Shown here piece after piece: positions 33,338 to 41,366 of a stretch of DNA of 64,000 nucleotides (its first letter is position 1; each line of letters begins with the position of its first letter). The DNA comes from JBBRHQ01 sp963720735 (lineage in GTDB: Bacteria; Actinomycetota; Thermoleophilia; Solirubrobacterales; 70-9): assembly GCA_963720735.1 (NCBI GenBank), contig CAVRGL010000003.1:47762-111761 (forward strand), read 5' to 3'. Position numbers and translations under genes: made by a program. Under the pieces are notes generated by a model. That model saw only the letters and a list, made by a program, of their open reading frames with translations. It was not told the origin of the DNA and searched no databases.

Positions 33338-33494
33338 TTGGCCAGCCAGCCAGCCAGTTTCGGAGAGACTCTGGAACGGGGCTCGCCGCGCCCTCGTGGA
33401 AACCTCGAGTGGCGCTGATGCGAAAGTTTGCGTTTTGCCGGGATTTGCAGGGATTTTTCCATGAACGCACGGCGGTTCCGGGGACCCGGGCTGG

Positions 33495-33500
33495 TATCCT
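33495..33500 (+). promoter_or_regulatory. Probable extended -10 of the gyrB promoter
   Basis: TATCCT preceded by TGG at 33492-33494 makes an extended -10 (TGn-TATCCT). Transcripts would begin near 33507 and run through the hairpin at 33522-33569 into gyrB. No good -35 is seen. Confidence 0.4.
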
Positions 33501-33521
33501 TTATGTCAACTTGATCGCCCG

Positions 33522-33569
33522 CCCCGACCTTGTGCCACGCGCCTTTCGGGATGCGCCATGAGGTCGGGG
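33522..33569 (+). terminator. Terminator/attenuator-like hairpin in the gyrB leader
   Basis: CCCCGACCT (33522-33530) pairs perfectly with AGGTCGGGG (33561-33569). The 30-base loop contains a further GCGC/GCGC pairing, and the T-rich TTTTCT follows at once. It ends about 28 bases before the gyrB start. It may terminate recF-dciA transcripts or attenuate gyrB. A DnaA-box-like TGTGGATAG (33575-33583) lies just after it. Confidence 0.55.
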
Positions 33570-33597
33570 TTTTCTGTGGATAGCCGGAAGGGGAAAA

Positions 33598-36039
33598 TTG
33601 CCTGAGAAAAAGAGCAAGGCCGCTGCGAAGAAGGCCCGCCCCAAGGGCGGGGGCGGCTCCTATGACGCCACCGACATCACGGTTCTCGAGGGCCTGGAGG
33701 CGGTTCGCAAGCGCCCCGGCATGTACATCGGCTCCACCGGCCCGCGCGGTCTTCATCACCTCGTCTACGAGGTCGTCGACAACTCGGTGGACGAGGCGAT
33801 CGCCGGCCACTGCGACGCGGTGGAGGTCGTGCTTCATCCTGACAACAGCTGCACGGTCACTGACAACGGCCGGGGGATCCCGGTGGACGAGCACGCCAAG
33901 GAGAAGCGCCCGGCGGCCGAGGTCGTGCTGACCACGCTTCACGCCGGCGGCAAGTTCGGCGACGGCGGCGGCTACAAGGTCTCCGGCGGGCTGCACGGCG
34001 TCGGCGTCTCGGTCGTCAATGCGCTCTCCGAGCGGCTGCAGCTCGAGATCTCCAGGGACGGTTTCTCCTGGAGCCAGGAGTACGAGCGCGGCAAGCCGCG
34101 CGCCGATTTCAAGAAGGGCAAGGCGACCAAGGCGACCGGGACCAGGATCACCTTCCTCCCCGACCTGGAGATCTTTGAGGAGATCGAGTTCGACTTCGCG
34201 ACCCTGGCCGAGCGGCTGCGCGAGACCGCCTTTCTGACCCGCGGCCTGAAGATCGAGCTGGTCGACGAGCGCGGGCAGACCAACAGGGTCAGCTTCCAGT
34301 ACGAGGGCGGCATAGAGGACTTCGTCCGCTACCTGAACGAGAACAAGGACGAGCTGCACCGCAAGGTCATCTTCTTCGAGAGCGAGGCCGAGGAGGGCCA
34401 GGTCGAGGTGGCGATGCAGTGGAACACCTCCTACCAGGAGTCGATCTTCAGCTTCGCCAACAACATCAACACCCACGAGGGCGGCACCCACCTCTCCGGC
34501 TTCCGCTCGGCGCTCACCCGGACCCTGAACGCCTACGCCCGCAACAAGGGGCTGCTGAAGGAGAAGGACGAGAACCTCGCCGGCGAGGACGTTCGCGAGG
34601 GCCTCACGGCGGTGATCTCGGTGAAGCTTCACGATCCTCAGTTCGAGGGGCAGACCAAGACCAAGCTCGGCAACCCGCCGATCGAAGGACTGGTAAAGGA
34701 GGCTGTCAACCGCAAGCTCGGCGAGTTCTTCGAGGAAAACCCGGGTGAGGCGCGGCGGGTGATCACCAAGGCCGTCGATGCGTCGCGCGCCCGCGAGGCG
34801 GCCCGCAAGGCCCGTGACCTGACCCGTCGCAAGTCGGCGCTGGAGAACTCGACCCTGCCGGGGAAGCTCGCCGACTGCACGGTCAAGGACCCGAGCCTGG
34901 CCGAGATCTTCGTCGTCGAGGGGGACTCGGCCGGCGGCTCGGCCAAGCAGGCCCGCGACCGATCGACCCAGGCGGTGCTGCCGCTGCGGGGAAAGATCAT
35001 CAACGTCGAGAAGAGCCGCATCGACAAGGTCCTCCAGAACACCGAGATCCAGGCCCTGATCACCGCGATCGGCACCGGCGTCCACGACGAGTTCAACCTC
35101 GAGGATGCTCGTTACCACAAGATCGTCATGGCCACCGACGCGGATGTGGACGGTGCCCACATCCGCACCCTCGTGCTCACCTTCCTCTACCGGCAGATGC
35201 AGCCGCTGATCGACGCCGGCTTCGTCTACATCGCCAAGCCGCCGCTCTACAAGGTCAAGCAGGGCAACCAGGAGACCTATCTCGAGCGGGAGTCGGAGCT
35301 CGAGGAGCTGCTGCTCCGCGACCGCCTCGAGAGCTTCGAGCTGACCGACGCCAACGGGCGGTCCAAGCGGCTCACCCACAGCCGCTGGCAGAGCTACGTG
35401 CGGCGCGCCAAGGAGTACGAGGGTTGGGGGTCGTCGCTGCAGGCCGAGTTCGGCTCCGACCTGGTCCGCTTCCTCGAGGAGTCCCAGCTGCTCGACGAGG
35501 GTGTCGCCAGCATCGCCGGCGCTCGCAAGCTGCTGGCCGCGGTCAGCCCGCCCGAGGAGCCGTTCGAGACCGAGCTGGTCGACGACGCCAAGGGGGAGCT
35601 GGTGGTCAAGGCGATCCAGCGGCGAAGCGGCCTGGCCCGGACCCACCGCCTCCCGGAAGCGCTGTTCAAGGATCACGACTACCGTCGCTTCGCCGACGTC
35701 CACGGCACCCTGCTGAAGCAGGTGGGGCGGCCGCCGTTCAAGGTGTCGCTGAAGGATCGTGAGGAGGAGGCGCTCTCCTTCGTCGACCTGCACCGTGCGG
35801 TGATGGACCTTGCCAAGCACGGCGCGCAGCTGACCCGGTTCAAGGGCCTCGGAGAGATGAACGCCGACCAGCTGCGCGAGACGACCATGGACCCGGCGAC
35901 CAGGACCCTGCAGCGGGTGACCCTGGAGGACGCCTCGGCCGCCGACCAGATCTTCTCGATGCTGATGGGCGACAAGGTTGAGCCGCGCCGCGAGTTCATC
36001 GAGACCTACGCCAAGGAAGTGAGGAACCTCGATGTCTAG
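33598..36039 (+). CDS. gyrB: DNA gyrase subunit B
   Basis: An 813-residue type IIA topoisomerase subunit. The GHKL ATPase shows DNSVDEA, DNGRGIPV and GGLHGVGVSVVN. The Toprim domain shows EGDSAGGSA, PLRGKIINVEK and DADVDGAHI. FKGLGEMN is in the tail. The start is TTG 33598 with GGAAGGGG about five bases before it. The protein is roughly 150 residues longer than usual for actinobacteria: about 165 residues are inserted between Toprim and the tail (about 575-740), the place where E. coli GyrB has its insert. Confidence 0.96.
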   Translation: MPEKKSKAAAKKARPKGGGGSYDATDITVLEGLEAVRKRPGMYIGSTGPRGLHHLVYEVVDNSVDEAIAGHCDAVEVVLHPDNSCTVTDNGRGIPVDEHAKEKRPAAEVVLTTLHAGGKFGDGGGYKVSGGLHGVGVSVVNALSERLQLEISRDGFSWSQEYERGKPRADFKKGKATKATGTRITFLPDLEIFEEIEFDFATLAERLRETAFLTRGLKIELVDERGQTNRVSFQYEGGIEDFVRYLNENKDELHRKVIFFESEAEEGQVEVAMQWNTSYQESIFSFANNINTHEGGTHLSGFRSALTRTLNAYARNKGLLKEKDENLAGEDVREGLTAVISVKLHDPQFEGQTKTKLGNPPIEGLVKEAVNRKLGEFFEENPGEARRVITKAVDASRAREAARKARDLTRRKSALENSTLPGKLADCTVKDPSLAEIFVVEGDSAGGSAKQARDRSTQAVLPLRGKIINVEKSRIDKVLQNTEIQALITAIGTGVHDEFNLEDARYHKIVMATDADVDGAHIRTLVLTFLYRQMQPLIDAGFVYIAKPPLYKVKQGNQETYLERESELEELLLRDRLESFELTDANGRSKRLTHSRWQSYVRRAKEYEGWGSSLQAEFGSDLVRFLEESQLLDEGVASIAGARKLLAAVSPPEEPFETELVDDAKGELVVKAIQRRSGLARTHRLPEALFKDHDYRRFADVHGTLLKQVGRPPFKVSLKDREEEALSFVDLHRAVMDLAKHGAQLTRFKGLGEMNADQLRETTMDPATRTLQRVTLEDASAADQIFSMLMGDKVEPRREFIETYAKEVRNLDV

Positions 36040-36075
36040 CCGGGCGTCTCAAACCCACGATCCGGTGGCCCGCTG

Positions 36076-38577
36076 ATGGCGCTGGAAGCCCTCACCGGCC
36101 GCATCGAGGAGCGCGAGCTCGAGAAGGAGATGCGCAGCTCCTACATCGATTACGCGATGAGCGTGATCGTCGGCCGGGCGCTGCCCGACGTCCGCGACGG
36201 GCTGAAGCCGGTCCACCGCCGCGTGCTCTACGCGATGCACGACCTCGGCTTGCAGCCCACCCGCCCGTACCGCAAGTGCGCCTTCATCGTCGGCGAGGTG
36301 ATGGGCAAGTACCACCCCCACGGCGACTCGGCGATCTACGACACCCTGGTGCGGATGGCGCAGGAGTTCTCACTGCGCTACCCGCTGATCGACGGACAGG
36401 GGAACTTCGGCTCGATCGACGATGACCCGGCGGCAGCGATGCGCTACACCGAGGCCCGCCTCGGCCGTCTGGCGACGGAGATGCTGCGTGACATCGACGC
36501 CGACACCGTCGACTTCGGGCCCAACTACGACGAGTCCCAGCGCGAGCCTTCGATACTCCCGGCCCGGTTCCCCAACCTGCTGGTCAACGGCGCCTCCGGG
36601 ATCGCGGTCGGGATGGCGACCAACATCCCACCGCACAACCTGCGCGAGACGGTCGACGCGGTTACCGCCTTCATCGACGATCCGGAGATCGACCTCGCGG
36701 GCCTCATGGAGCACGTCAAGGCACCCGATTTCCCGGGCGGCGGGATCCTTGACCCCGCCGGGCTCCGCGAGGCCTACGAGACGGGGCGGGGCAGCCTCAG
36801 GGTGAGGGCCCGGGCCCACATCGAGCCGCTGAAGGGCGGCAAGGAGGCGGTGATCGTCACCGAGCTGCCGTTCATGGTCAAGAAGGGCGGCGATTCCGGT
36901 CTGATCACGAAGATCGCCGACCTCGTGCGCGAGAAGAAGCTGGAGGGGATCTCCGACCTGCGCGACGAGTCCGATCGCTCCGGGATGCGGGTGGTGATCG
37001 AGCTGAAGCGGGGCGCCGTCCCCAATGTCGTGCTCACCAACCTCTACAAGCGGACCTCGATGCAGACCACCTTCGGGGTCAACATGGTCGCCCTGGTCGA
37101 CGGGGTCCCGAAGACCCTCGGCCTGCGCGACCTGATCCGCTACTACGTCGATCACCAGCGCGAGGTCGTCACCCGCCGCACCCAGTACGAGCTGCGCCGC
37201 GCCGAGGCCCGCGCCCACATCCTCGAGGGCCTGCTCGTTGCGCTCGACAACCTCGACGCGGTGATCAAGCTGATTCGCTCCTCGCCGGATCCCGATGCGG
37301 CCCGCGCGGGGCTGATCGAGGCGTTCGACCTTTCCCGCGAGCAGGCGCAGGCGATCCTCGACATGCGCCTTCAGCGGCTCACGGCGCTGGAGTCCGACAA
37401 GGTCCGCGCCGAGCACGCCGACCTGATCGAGCGGATCGGGGAGCTGAGGGCGATCCTCGGAGACGAGTCGCGGATCTTCGGCATCGTCAAGGAGGAGCTG
37501 GTCGAGCTCACCCGCTCCTACGGCGACGAGCGCCGCACCGAGCTTCAGCACTTCGCCGGCAACATCGACGTCGAGGACATGATCGCCGAGCAGCAGATGG
37601 TGATCTCGCTGACCGCGTCGGGCTACGTGAAGCGCCTCCCGCTGGCGACCTACCGCCAGCAGCACCGGGGCGGCATCGGGGTGATGGGGATGAACATGAA
37701 GGAGGACGACTACATCCAGCACCTCCACATCTGCTCGACCCACGACTTCCTGCTGTTCTTCACCAACCGCGGCAAGGTCTACCGGCTGAAGGTCTACGAG
37801 CTGCCGGAGGGCTCACGCACGGCCAAGGGCAGCGCCCTGGTCAACCTGCTGCCGCTGCGCGACGGCGAGAAGGTGATGGCGGTGATCCCGACGCGGGACT
37901 TCAAGGAGAACGAGTACCTGGTGTTCGCCACCGCCAAGGGGCAGATCAAGAAGACAGAGTTCCTCGCCTACAACACGCCGATCAAGGCGGACGGGATCAT
38001 CGCGATCAAGGTCCGCGACGGGGACGAGCTCGTCCAGGTACGGCTCACCTCGGGCCAGGACGACATCCTCATGGTCTCCCATTCCGGCCACGCCTCGCGG
38101 TTCTCCGAGAAGCTGGTGCGCCCGATGGGGCGCTCGACCAGCGGGATCAAGGGGATGAACGTCTCCGCCAGGGGAAACCGGGTGCTGGCGATGGACATCG
38201 CCCGCGACGACACCGAGCTTTTCGTGGTCACCGAGAACGGCTACGGCAAGCGCACCCCCGTCTCCGAATACCCGGTCAAGGGTCGTGGCACCAAGGGAGT
38301 GCTGACCGCGAAGCTGACCGAGAAGAAGGGCGGCCTTGCCGGCGCGCTGATCGTCCGCGAGCACCAGGAGCTGCTGTTCATCTCCCAGAACGGGATGGTG
38401 CAGCGGACCTCGGTCAGCGGCATCTCGCGGATGGGCCGTCCCACCCAGGGAGTGAGGGTGATGAACATCAAGGAGGACGACTCGGTCAGCGCCGTGGCGC
38501 TGGTGGTGGAGTCGGAGGCCCCATCCTCCGGCAACGGCGCCACCCCGGACGCCGAGCCGCCGCCCCTCGCCGACTGA
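36076..38577 (+). CDS. gyrA: DNA gyrase subunit A
   Basis: An 833-residue subunit. The winged-helix region holds PVHRRVLYAMHD and the quinolone-region KYHPHGDSAIYDTLVRMAQ (about 76-94), with the catalytic tyrosine in RYTEARL (about 118). The C-terminal beta-pinwheel contains a GyrA-box-like QQHRGGIG near residue 529 that wraps DNA for supercoiling. It follows gyrB after 36 bases. The quinolone-region residues GDSAIYD look wild-type, so no resistance change is evident. Confidence 0.96.
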   Translation: MALEALTGRIEERELEKEMRSSYIDYAMSVIVGRALPDVRDGLKPVHRRVLYAMHDLGLQPTRPYRKCAFIVGEVMGKYHPHGDSAIYDTLVRMAQEFSLRYPLIDGQGNFGSIDDDPAAAMRYTEARLGRLATEMLRDIDADTVDFGPNYDESQREPSILPARFPNLLVNGASGIAVGMATNIPPHNLRETVDAVTAFIDDPEIDLAGLMEHVKAPDFPGGGILDPAGLREAYETGRGSLRVRARAHIEPLKGGKEAVIVTELPFMVKKGGDSGLITKIADLVREKKLEGISDLRDESDRSGMRVVIELKRGAVPNVVLTNLYKRTSMQTTFGVNMVALVDGVPKTLGLRDLIRYYVDHQREVVTRRTQYELRRAEARAHILEGLLVALDNLDAVIKLIRSSPDPDAARAGLIEAFDLSREQAQAILDMRLQRLTALESDKVRAEHADLIERIGELRAILGDESRIFGIVKEELVELTRSYGDERRTELQHFAGNIDVEDMIAEQQMVISLTASGYVKRLPLATYRQQHRGGIGVMGMNMKEDDYIQHLHICSTHDFLLFFTNRGKVYRLKVYELPEGSRTAKGSALVNLLPLRDGEKVMAVIPTRDFKENEYLVFATAKGQIKKTEFLAYNTPIKADGIIAIKVRDGDELVQVRLTSGQDDILMVSHSGHASRFSEKLVRPMGRSTSGIKGMNVSARGNRVLAMDIARDDTELFVVTENGYGKRTPVSEYPVKGRGTKGVLTAKLTEKKGGLAGALIVREHQELLFISQNGMVQRTSVSGISRMGRPTQGVRVMNIKEDDSVSAVALVVESEAPSSGNGATPDAEPPPLAD

Positions 38578-38593
38578 GGAGTGTGCTTCAATC

Positions 38594-38619
38594 GGATCAC
38601 CAGAGAAAGGAGGTGGTCC
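38594..38619 (+). promoter_or_regulatory. Hairpin that covers an extended ribosome-binding site downstream of gyrA
   Basis: GGATCACC (38594-38601) can pair with GGTGGTCC (38612-38619) around a loop holding AAAGGA. The sequence AGAAAGGAGGTGGTCC is complementary at 15 of 16 positions to the 3' end of 16S rRNA as generally known, far longer than a normal Shine-Dalgarno. The 5' arm mimics the anti-Shine-Dalgarno itself. Confidence 0.5.
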
Positions 38620-38623
38620 TAAC

Positions 38624-38668
38624 TTGATTCACATGCTTGCGGGGACTCTGGAGGTGCAGGGCCGCTAG
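38624..38668 (+). CDS. Possible 14-residue leader peptide
   Basis: TTG 38624 lies ten bases after GGAGG and opens a 14-codon frame (MIHMLAGTLEVQGR if the TTG is read as Met) that ends in TAG followed by another AGGAGG. The very strong ribosome site is the main evidence. No larger gene follows on this strand before the hairpin at 38781, so what it would regulate is unclear. It could be a short functional peptide or a chance frame. Confidence 0.35.
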   Translation: MIHMLAGTLEVQGR

Positions 38669-38780
38669 GAGGCCGTGCGTGCCGCCCGGCGGAGTCTCTC
38701 CCGGGCACCGGCGAGCGGGGGACCGGATCTTGTCCCTCCCGGTTGTTCCAACCCCCTGTCTCGCTTCCCGACGCACCTGC

Positions 38781-38804
38781 GAGGGCCGCCTTCGGGCGGC
38801 CCTC
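38781..38804. terminator. Hairpin terminator between gyrA and the convergent gene
   Basis: GAGGGCCGCC-TTCG-GGCGGCCCTC is a perfect 10-bp stem closed by a stable UUCG-type loop. No T-run follows on either strand, so it may work in both directions as a GC-rich actinobacterial terminator. Confidence 0.7.
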
Positions 38805-38812
38805 GTGCTCTA

Positions 38813-39376
38813 TCAGGGGTTGCCGAGGCGCGCGAGGTCGATCAGGGTGACCCGACGCCCGTCACTGCTGTTGAAGGTGTCGAAGCCCATCGCAACCTTT
38901 CCTCGGCGGATGTGGAAGCCGGTGGAGTCCCGCCGCAGTCGCGGGTAGGCCCGTCGCAGGCGACGGGAGGTCGAGCCCAGCCCGATTCCATGCCGGGTCC
39001 TGAACCGCATCAGCGGGCCCCTGTAGACGGGGACCACGCCGAGCCTCAACCCGACGGCGATCGTCACCAGGTAGACACGGCTCGAGGCGCTGGAGCCGTC
39101 GGCGCCGAAATAGGCGACCCCGTGCCCCTTGTCATGGTCGTTTCCGTAGGTGCAGACGGTGTTGCCGGAGAGGTCCACCCGGCAGCCGCCACGGCCACTG
39201 CCCCAGGCCCGTCGCGCCGCGTCCAGGCGCTGCCCGATGTGGACTCCACCGATCGCGGCCGGCACCCGGATCGTGGGGTGCGCGGGGTTCGGGTAGGTGT
39301 AGGTGTGGGCTGACGCCGAAGCCGCGGCGCAGGCCAGTGCGACCAGGACGGCGGCCAGCCCCGCTGCCCGCCTCAC
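38813..39376 (-). CDS. Small exported protein of unknown function
   Basis: A 187-residue protein with a clear signal peptide (residues 1-23, ending ASASA). After it come IRVPAAIGGVHIGQRLDAAR (about 36-55), recalling secreted beta-rich domains with a GVHxGM-type motif, two cysteines (CRVDL, CTYGN) likely disulfide-bonded, and a second similar GIGLGSTSRRLRRAYP segment (about 130-145). GTG 39376 overlaps the HNH gene stop by 4 bp. No function assigned. Confidence 0.75.
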   Translation of the reverse strand: MRRAAGLAAVLVALACAAASASAHTYTYPNPAHPTIRVPAAIGGVHIGQRLDAARRAWGSGRGGCRVDLSGNTVCTYGNDHDKGHGVAYFGADGSSASSRVYLVTIAVGLRLGVVPVYRGPLMRFRTRHGIGLGSTSRRLRRAYPRLRRDSTGFHIRRGKVAMGFDTFNSSDGRRVTLIDLARLGNP

Positions 39377-39972
39377 GCGGCGGCCGGCAGGTAATGCCGC
39401 CAGGCGGCCGGGATGGTCGGGCTGGCGATCCGGATGAAGACCGTCGGCCCCGGGGGGGAGGGGCGGCTGGCGGGGTGCATCTGCACCTCCCGTGGCAGGC
39501 GGTTCCCCTTGCGCCGGTTGCAGGATGCGCAGGAGGCGACGATGTTCTCCCAGACCGACTTCCCGCCGCGGCTACGGGGGATGACGTGATCGACCGTCAG
39601 CCCGGGCTTGCGCGAGCCGCAGTACTGGCAGGTCCAGGAATCGCGGGCCAGAACCGCCTTGCGGGTGATCTTGCGGCGGTGGGCGTCGCGCGGAATGCGG
39701 ACGAAGCTGATCAGGCGGATCACGATCGGCCTCTCCATGGTCAGGCGCTCCGACCGCAGCGCCCGCCTGCCATGCTCGAGCACCTCGGCCTTCTCCTTGA
39801 GGACGAGGACGGCGGCGCGACGGACCGTGCAGACGTTGATCGGCTCATAGGTCGCGTTGAGGACGAGCACCCGGGCACTGGACCGGAGCCCTGCCCCCGC
39901 CGTCGCGTCCGCTGTCGAGGGACCTGACTTCGCGGCCCGCGCTCCTGCGGCCGAGGCGCGACGCTTAGCCAT
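39373..39972 (-). CDS. HNH endonuclease domain protein
   Basis: A 199-residue protein with a zinc-stapled HNH domain. CQYCG (about 114-118), LTVDHVIPRSRGG (about 123-135), then NIVASCASCNRRKGNR (about 140-155) supply the four cysteines, the catalytic histidine and the asparagine. The N-terminal NATYEPINVCTVRRAAVLVL segment is shared by a very common actinobacterial HNH family near housekeeping genes. That family is not clearly part of a restriction or mobile system. Its true role is unknown. Confidence 0.88.
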   Translation of the reverse strand: MAKRRASAAGARAAKSGPSTADATAGAGLRSSARVLVLNATYEPINVCTVRRAAVLVLKEKAEVLEHGRRALRSERLTMERPIVIRLISFVRIPRDAHRRKITRKAVLARDSWTCQYCGSRKPGLTVDHVIPRSRGGKSVWENIVASCASCNRRKGNRLPREVQMHPASRPSPPGPTVFIRIASPTIPAAWRHYLPAAA

Positions 39973-39985
39973 AACGGGGGCGATT

Positions 39986-40837
39986 CTAGAGGGTGGCTCG
40001 CACGGGATAGGAGCCGAGCACGCGCACGGACTCCGCCTTGCCGCGCAGCCCCTCGACCGCCTCGGAGATCGGCCCCTCCGAGATCGCCCCGGCGATGTCG
40101 AGGAAGAACATGTAGCGCCCCAGCCCTCCCTGGCGCAGCGGCCTCGACTCGATCCGGGTCAGGTTGATCTGGCGCCCGGAGAACTCGAGCAGCGCATCGA
40201 CCAGCGCCCCGGGATGGTCCTCGCCGAGCTCGGAGAAGACCAGGCTGGTCTTCCATTCGCCCTCGCCGCTGGCGGCGGTTCCTGCGGGTGCGAGCCAGAC
40301 GAAGCGGGTGACGTTGTGCTCCTCGTCGGCGACGCTCTCCTCGAGCACGACGCAGCCGTAGAGATCGGCGGCGGAGGCCGCCGCGAGCGCCGCCCAGGGC
40401 CGCTCGGAGTCGGCGATCCGGCGCACCGCCTCGGCGGTGCTGTCGACCGCCCGTGCCTCGGCCCGCGGCAGCCGCTCGCGCAGGAAGCGGGCGCACTGGG
40501 CGAGCGCCTGCGGGTGGGAGAGGACGACCTCGATCTGCTCCAGTGCCAGACGGCGTCGGCAGATCAGGCTCGCGCTGACCAGGTAGTCGTACTCGCCGAC
40601 GATGGTCACTTCGTGCGCCTCCAGGGCAAGGGCGTCGAGCGTCGGGCGCACCGAGCCCTCGATCGAGTTCTCGAATGGGACCAGGGCTCGGTCGGCGGCG
40701 CCGTCCTGGACCGCGAGGATCGCCTCGTGGACGGTCGCGGTCCGCAGCGGCTCGAACTCGCGATCGCCGCCAAGCGCCTCGCTGAGCGCGTCCTCGGTGA
40801 AGGTCCCGGCGGGGCCCAGGTAGGCGATCCGTCTCAT
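39986..40837 (-). CDS. pheA: Prephenate dehydratase
   Basis: A 283-residue monofunctional enzyme of phenylalanine synthesis. The N-terminal YLGPAGTFTEDAL (6-18), VPFENSIEGSV and the catalytic NVTRFVWLA (about 172-180, with the TRF threonine) form the dehydratase part. An ACT domain with RIESRPLRQGGLGRYMFF (about 228-245) gives feedback binding of phenylalanine. Its start overlaps the DUF4446 stop by 4 bp. No chorismate mutase domain is attached. Confidence 0.94.
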   Translation of the reverse strand: MRRIAYLGPAGTFTEDALSEALGGDREFEPLRTATVHEAILAVQDGAADRALVPFENSIEGSVRPTLDALALEAHEVTIVGEYDYLVSASLICRRRLALEQIEVVLSHPQALAQCARFLRERLPRAEARAVDSTAEAVRRIADSERPWAALAAASAADLYGCVVLEESVADEEHNVTRFVWLAPAGTAASGEGEWKTSLVFSELGEDHPGALVDALLEFSGRQINLTRIESRPLRQGGLGRYMFFLDIAGAISEGPISEAVEGLRGKAESVRVLGSYPVRATL

Positions 40838-41354
40838 CGGCCGGGCTCGGGACCCTCGCCTCGGGGGCGCAGCGCGGCGCCCAGAGCCTCCTCCTCCTCG
40901 GGGGAGAGCTCGTGCTCCGAGCCCCCGTCGAGGATCCTCTTCGCGTAGAGGCGTGCCTGCTCGCGGTGGAGGATCGAGGAGAGGACGACACCGTCCCGGT
41001 GGGAGTCGAGCAGGGCGACCGAGCTCGACTGGCGCCCGCTCATCTCGCCCATCGCGTCGTAGCGGACGACGCCGACGTGGCTGACCGCCCCAGTGAGCGC
41101 CTCGGCGAGCTCGGCATCGCGCGCTTCGAGCCGCGCGACCGCCTGCTCGACTCCGGCGGCGAGCTCGCCGAGCCGGCGGTCGAGCTCGGCCCCGTGGGCG
41201 ACCAGGTCACGCTCGCCGGAATCCCCGAGCAGGACCCGCTGCCCCTCGCGCAGCCGCCGCAGCCGCCGCGCGAGCACGAGGCAGGCGCCGAGTGCGAGAG
41301 TGCGAGAGCGGCTGCGCCGAGGGCGACGATCCCCGTCGCTGTCGTCAGCTCCAT
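40834..41354 (-). pseudogene. DUF4446 membrane protein, disrupted by an 8-bp tandem duplication
   Basis: The C-terminal frame gives a clear DUF4446 protein: RRLRRLREGQRVLLGD, VVRYDAMGEMSGRQSSSVAL, VVLSSILHREQARLYAKRI and LSPEEEEAL. The start, MELTTATGIVALGAAALAL, is in a different frame. The break lies exactly at a perfect tandem 8-mer (41292-41299 and 41300-41307). Removing one copy joins the two into an uninterrupted single-span protein of about 170 residues. DUF4446 proteins are common actinobacterial anchors of unknown role. True inactivation, phase-variation-like slippage or an assembly error are all possible. Confidence 0.78.
41292..41307. repeat. Perfect 8-bp tandem duplication (GTGCGAGA twice)
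   Basis: Two adjacent copies of GTGCGAGA, 41292-41299 and 41300-41307, within the membrane-helix codons of the DUF4446 gene. The extra 8 bases shift the frame. Confidence 0.9.
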
Positions 41355-41366
41355 CACCGGCGGCTA

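Noticed and set aside
33334..35820. 828-codon open frame antisense to gyrB
   Set aside because: It is the mirror of the gyrB frame in very GC-rich DNA. It has leucine/valine/aspartate-rich composition, no domain and no ribosome site.
38675..39313. 212-codon frame downstream of the 14-codon leader
   Set aside because: It reads straight through a perfect terminator hairpin and then antisense to a signal-peptide-bearing gene.
39373..39972. HNH gene as part of a restriction or mobile system
   Set aside because: No methyltransferase, recombinase or repeat is adjacent. The family is common beside housekeeping genes.
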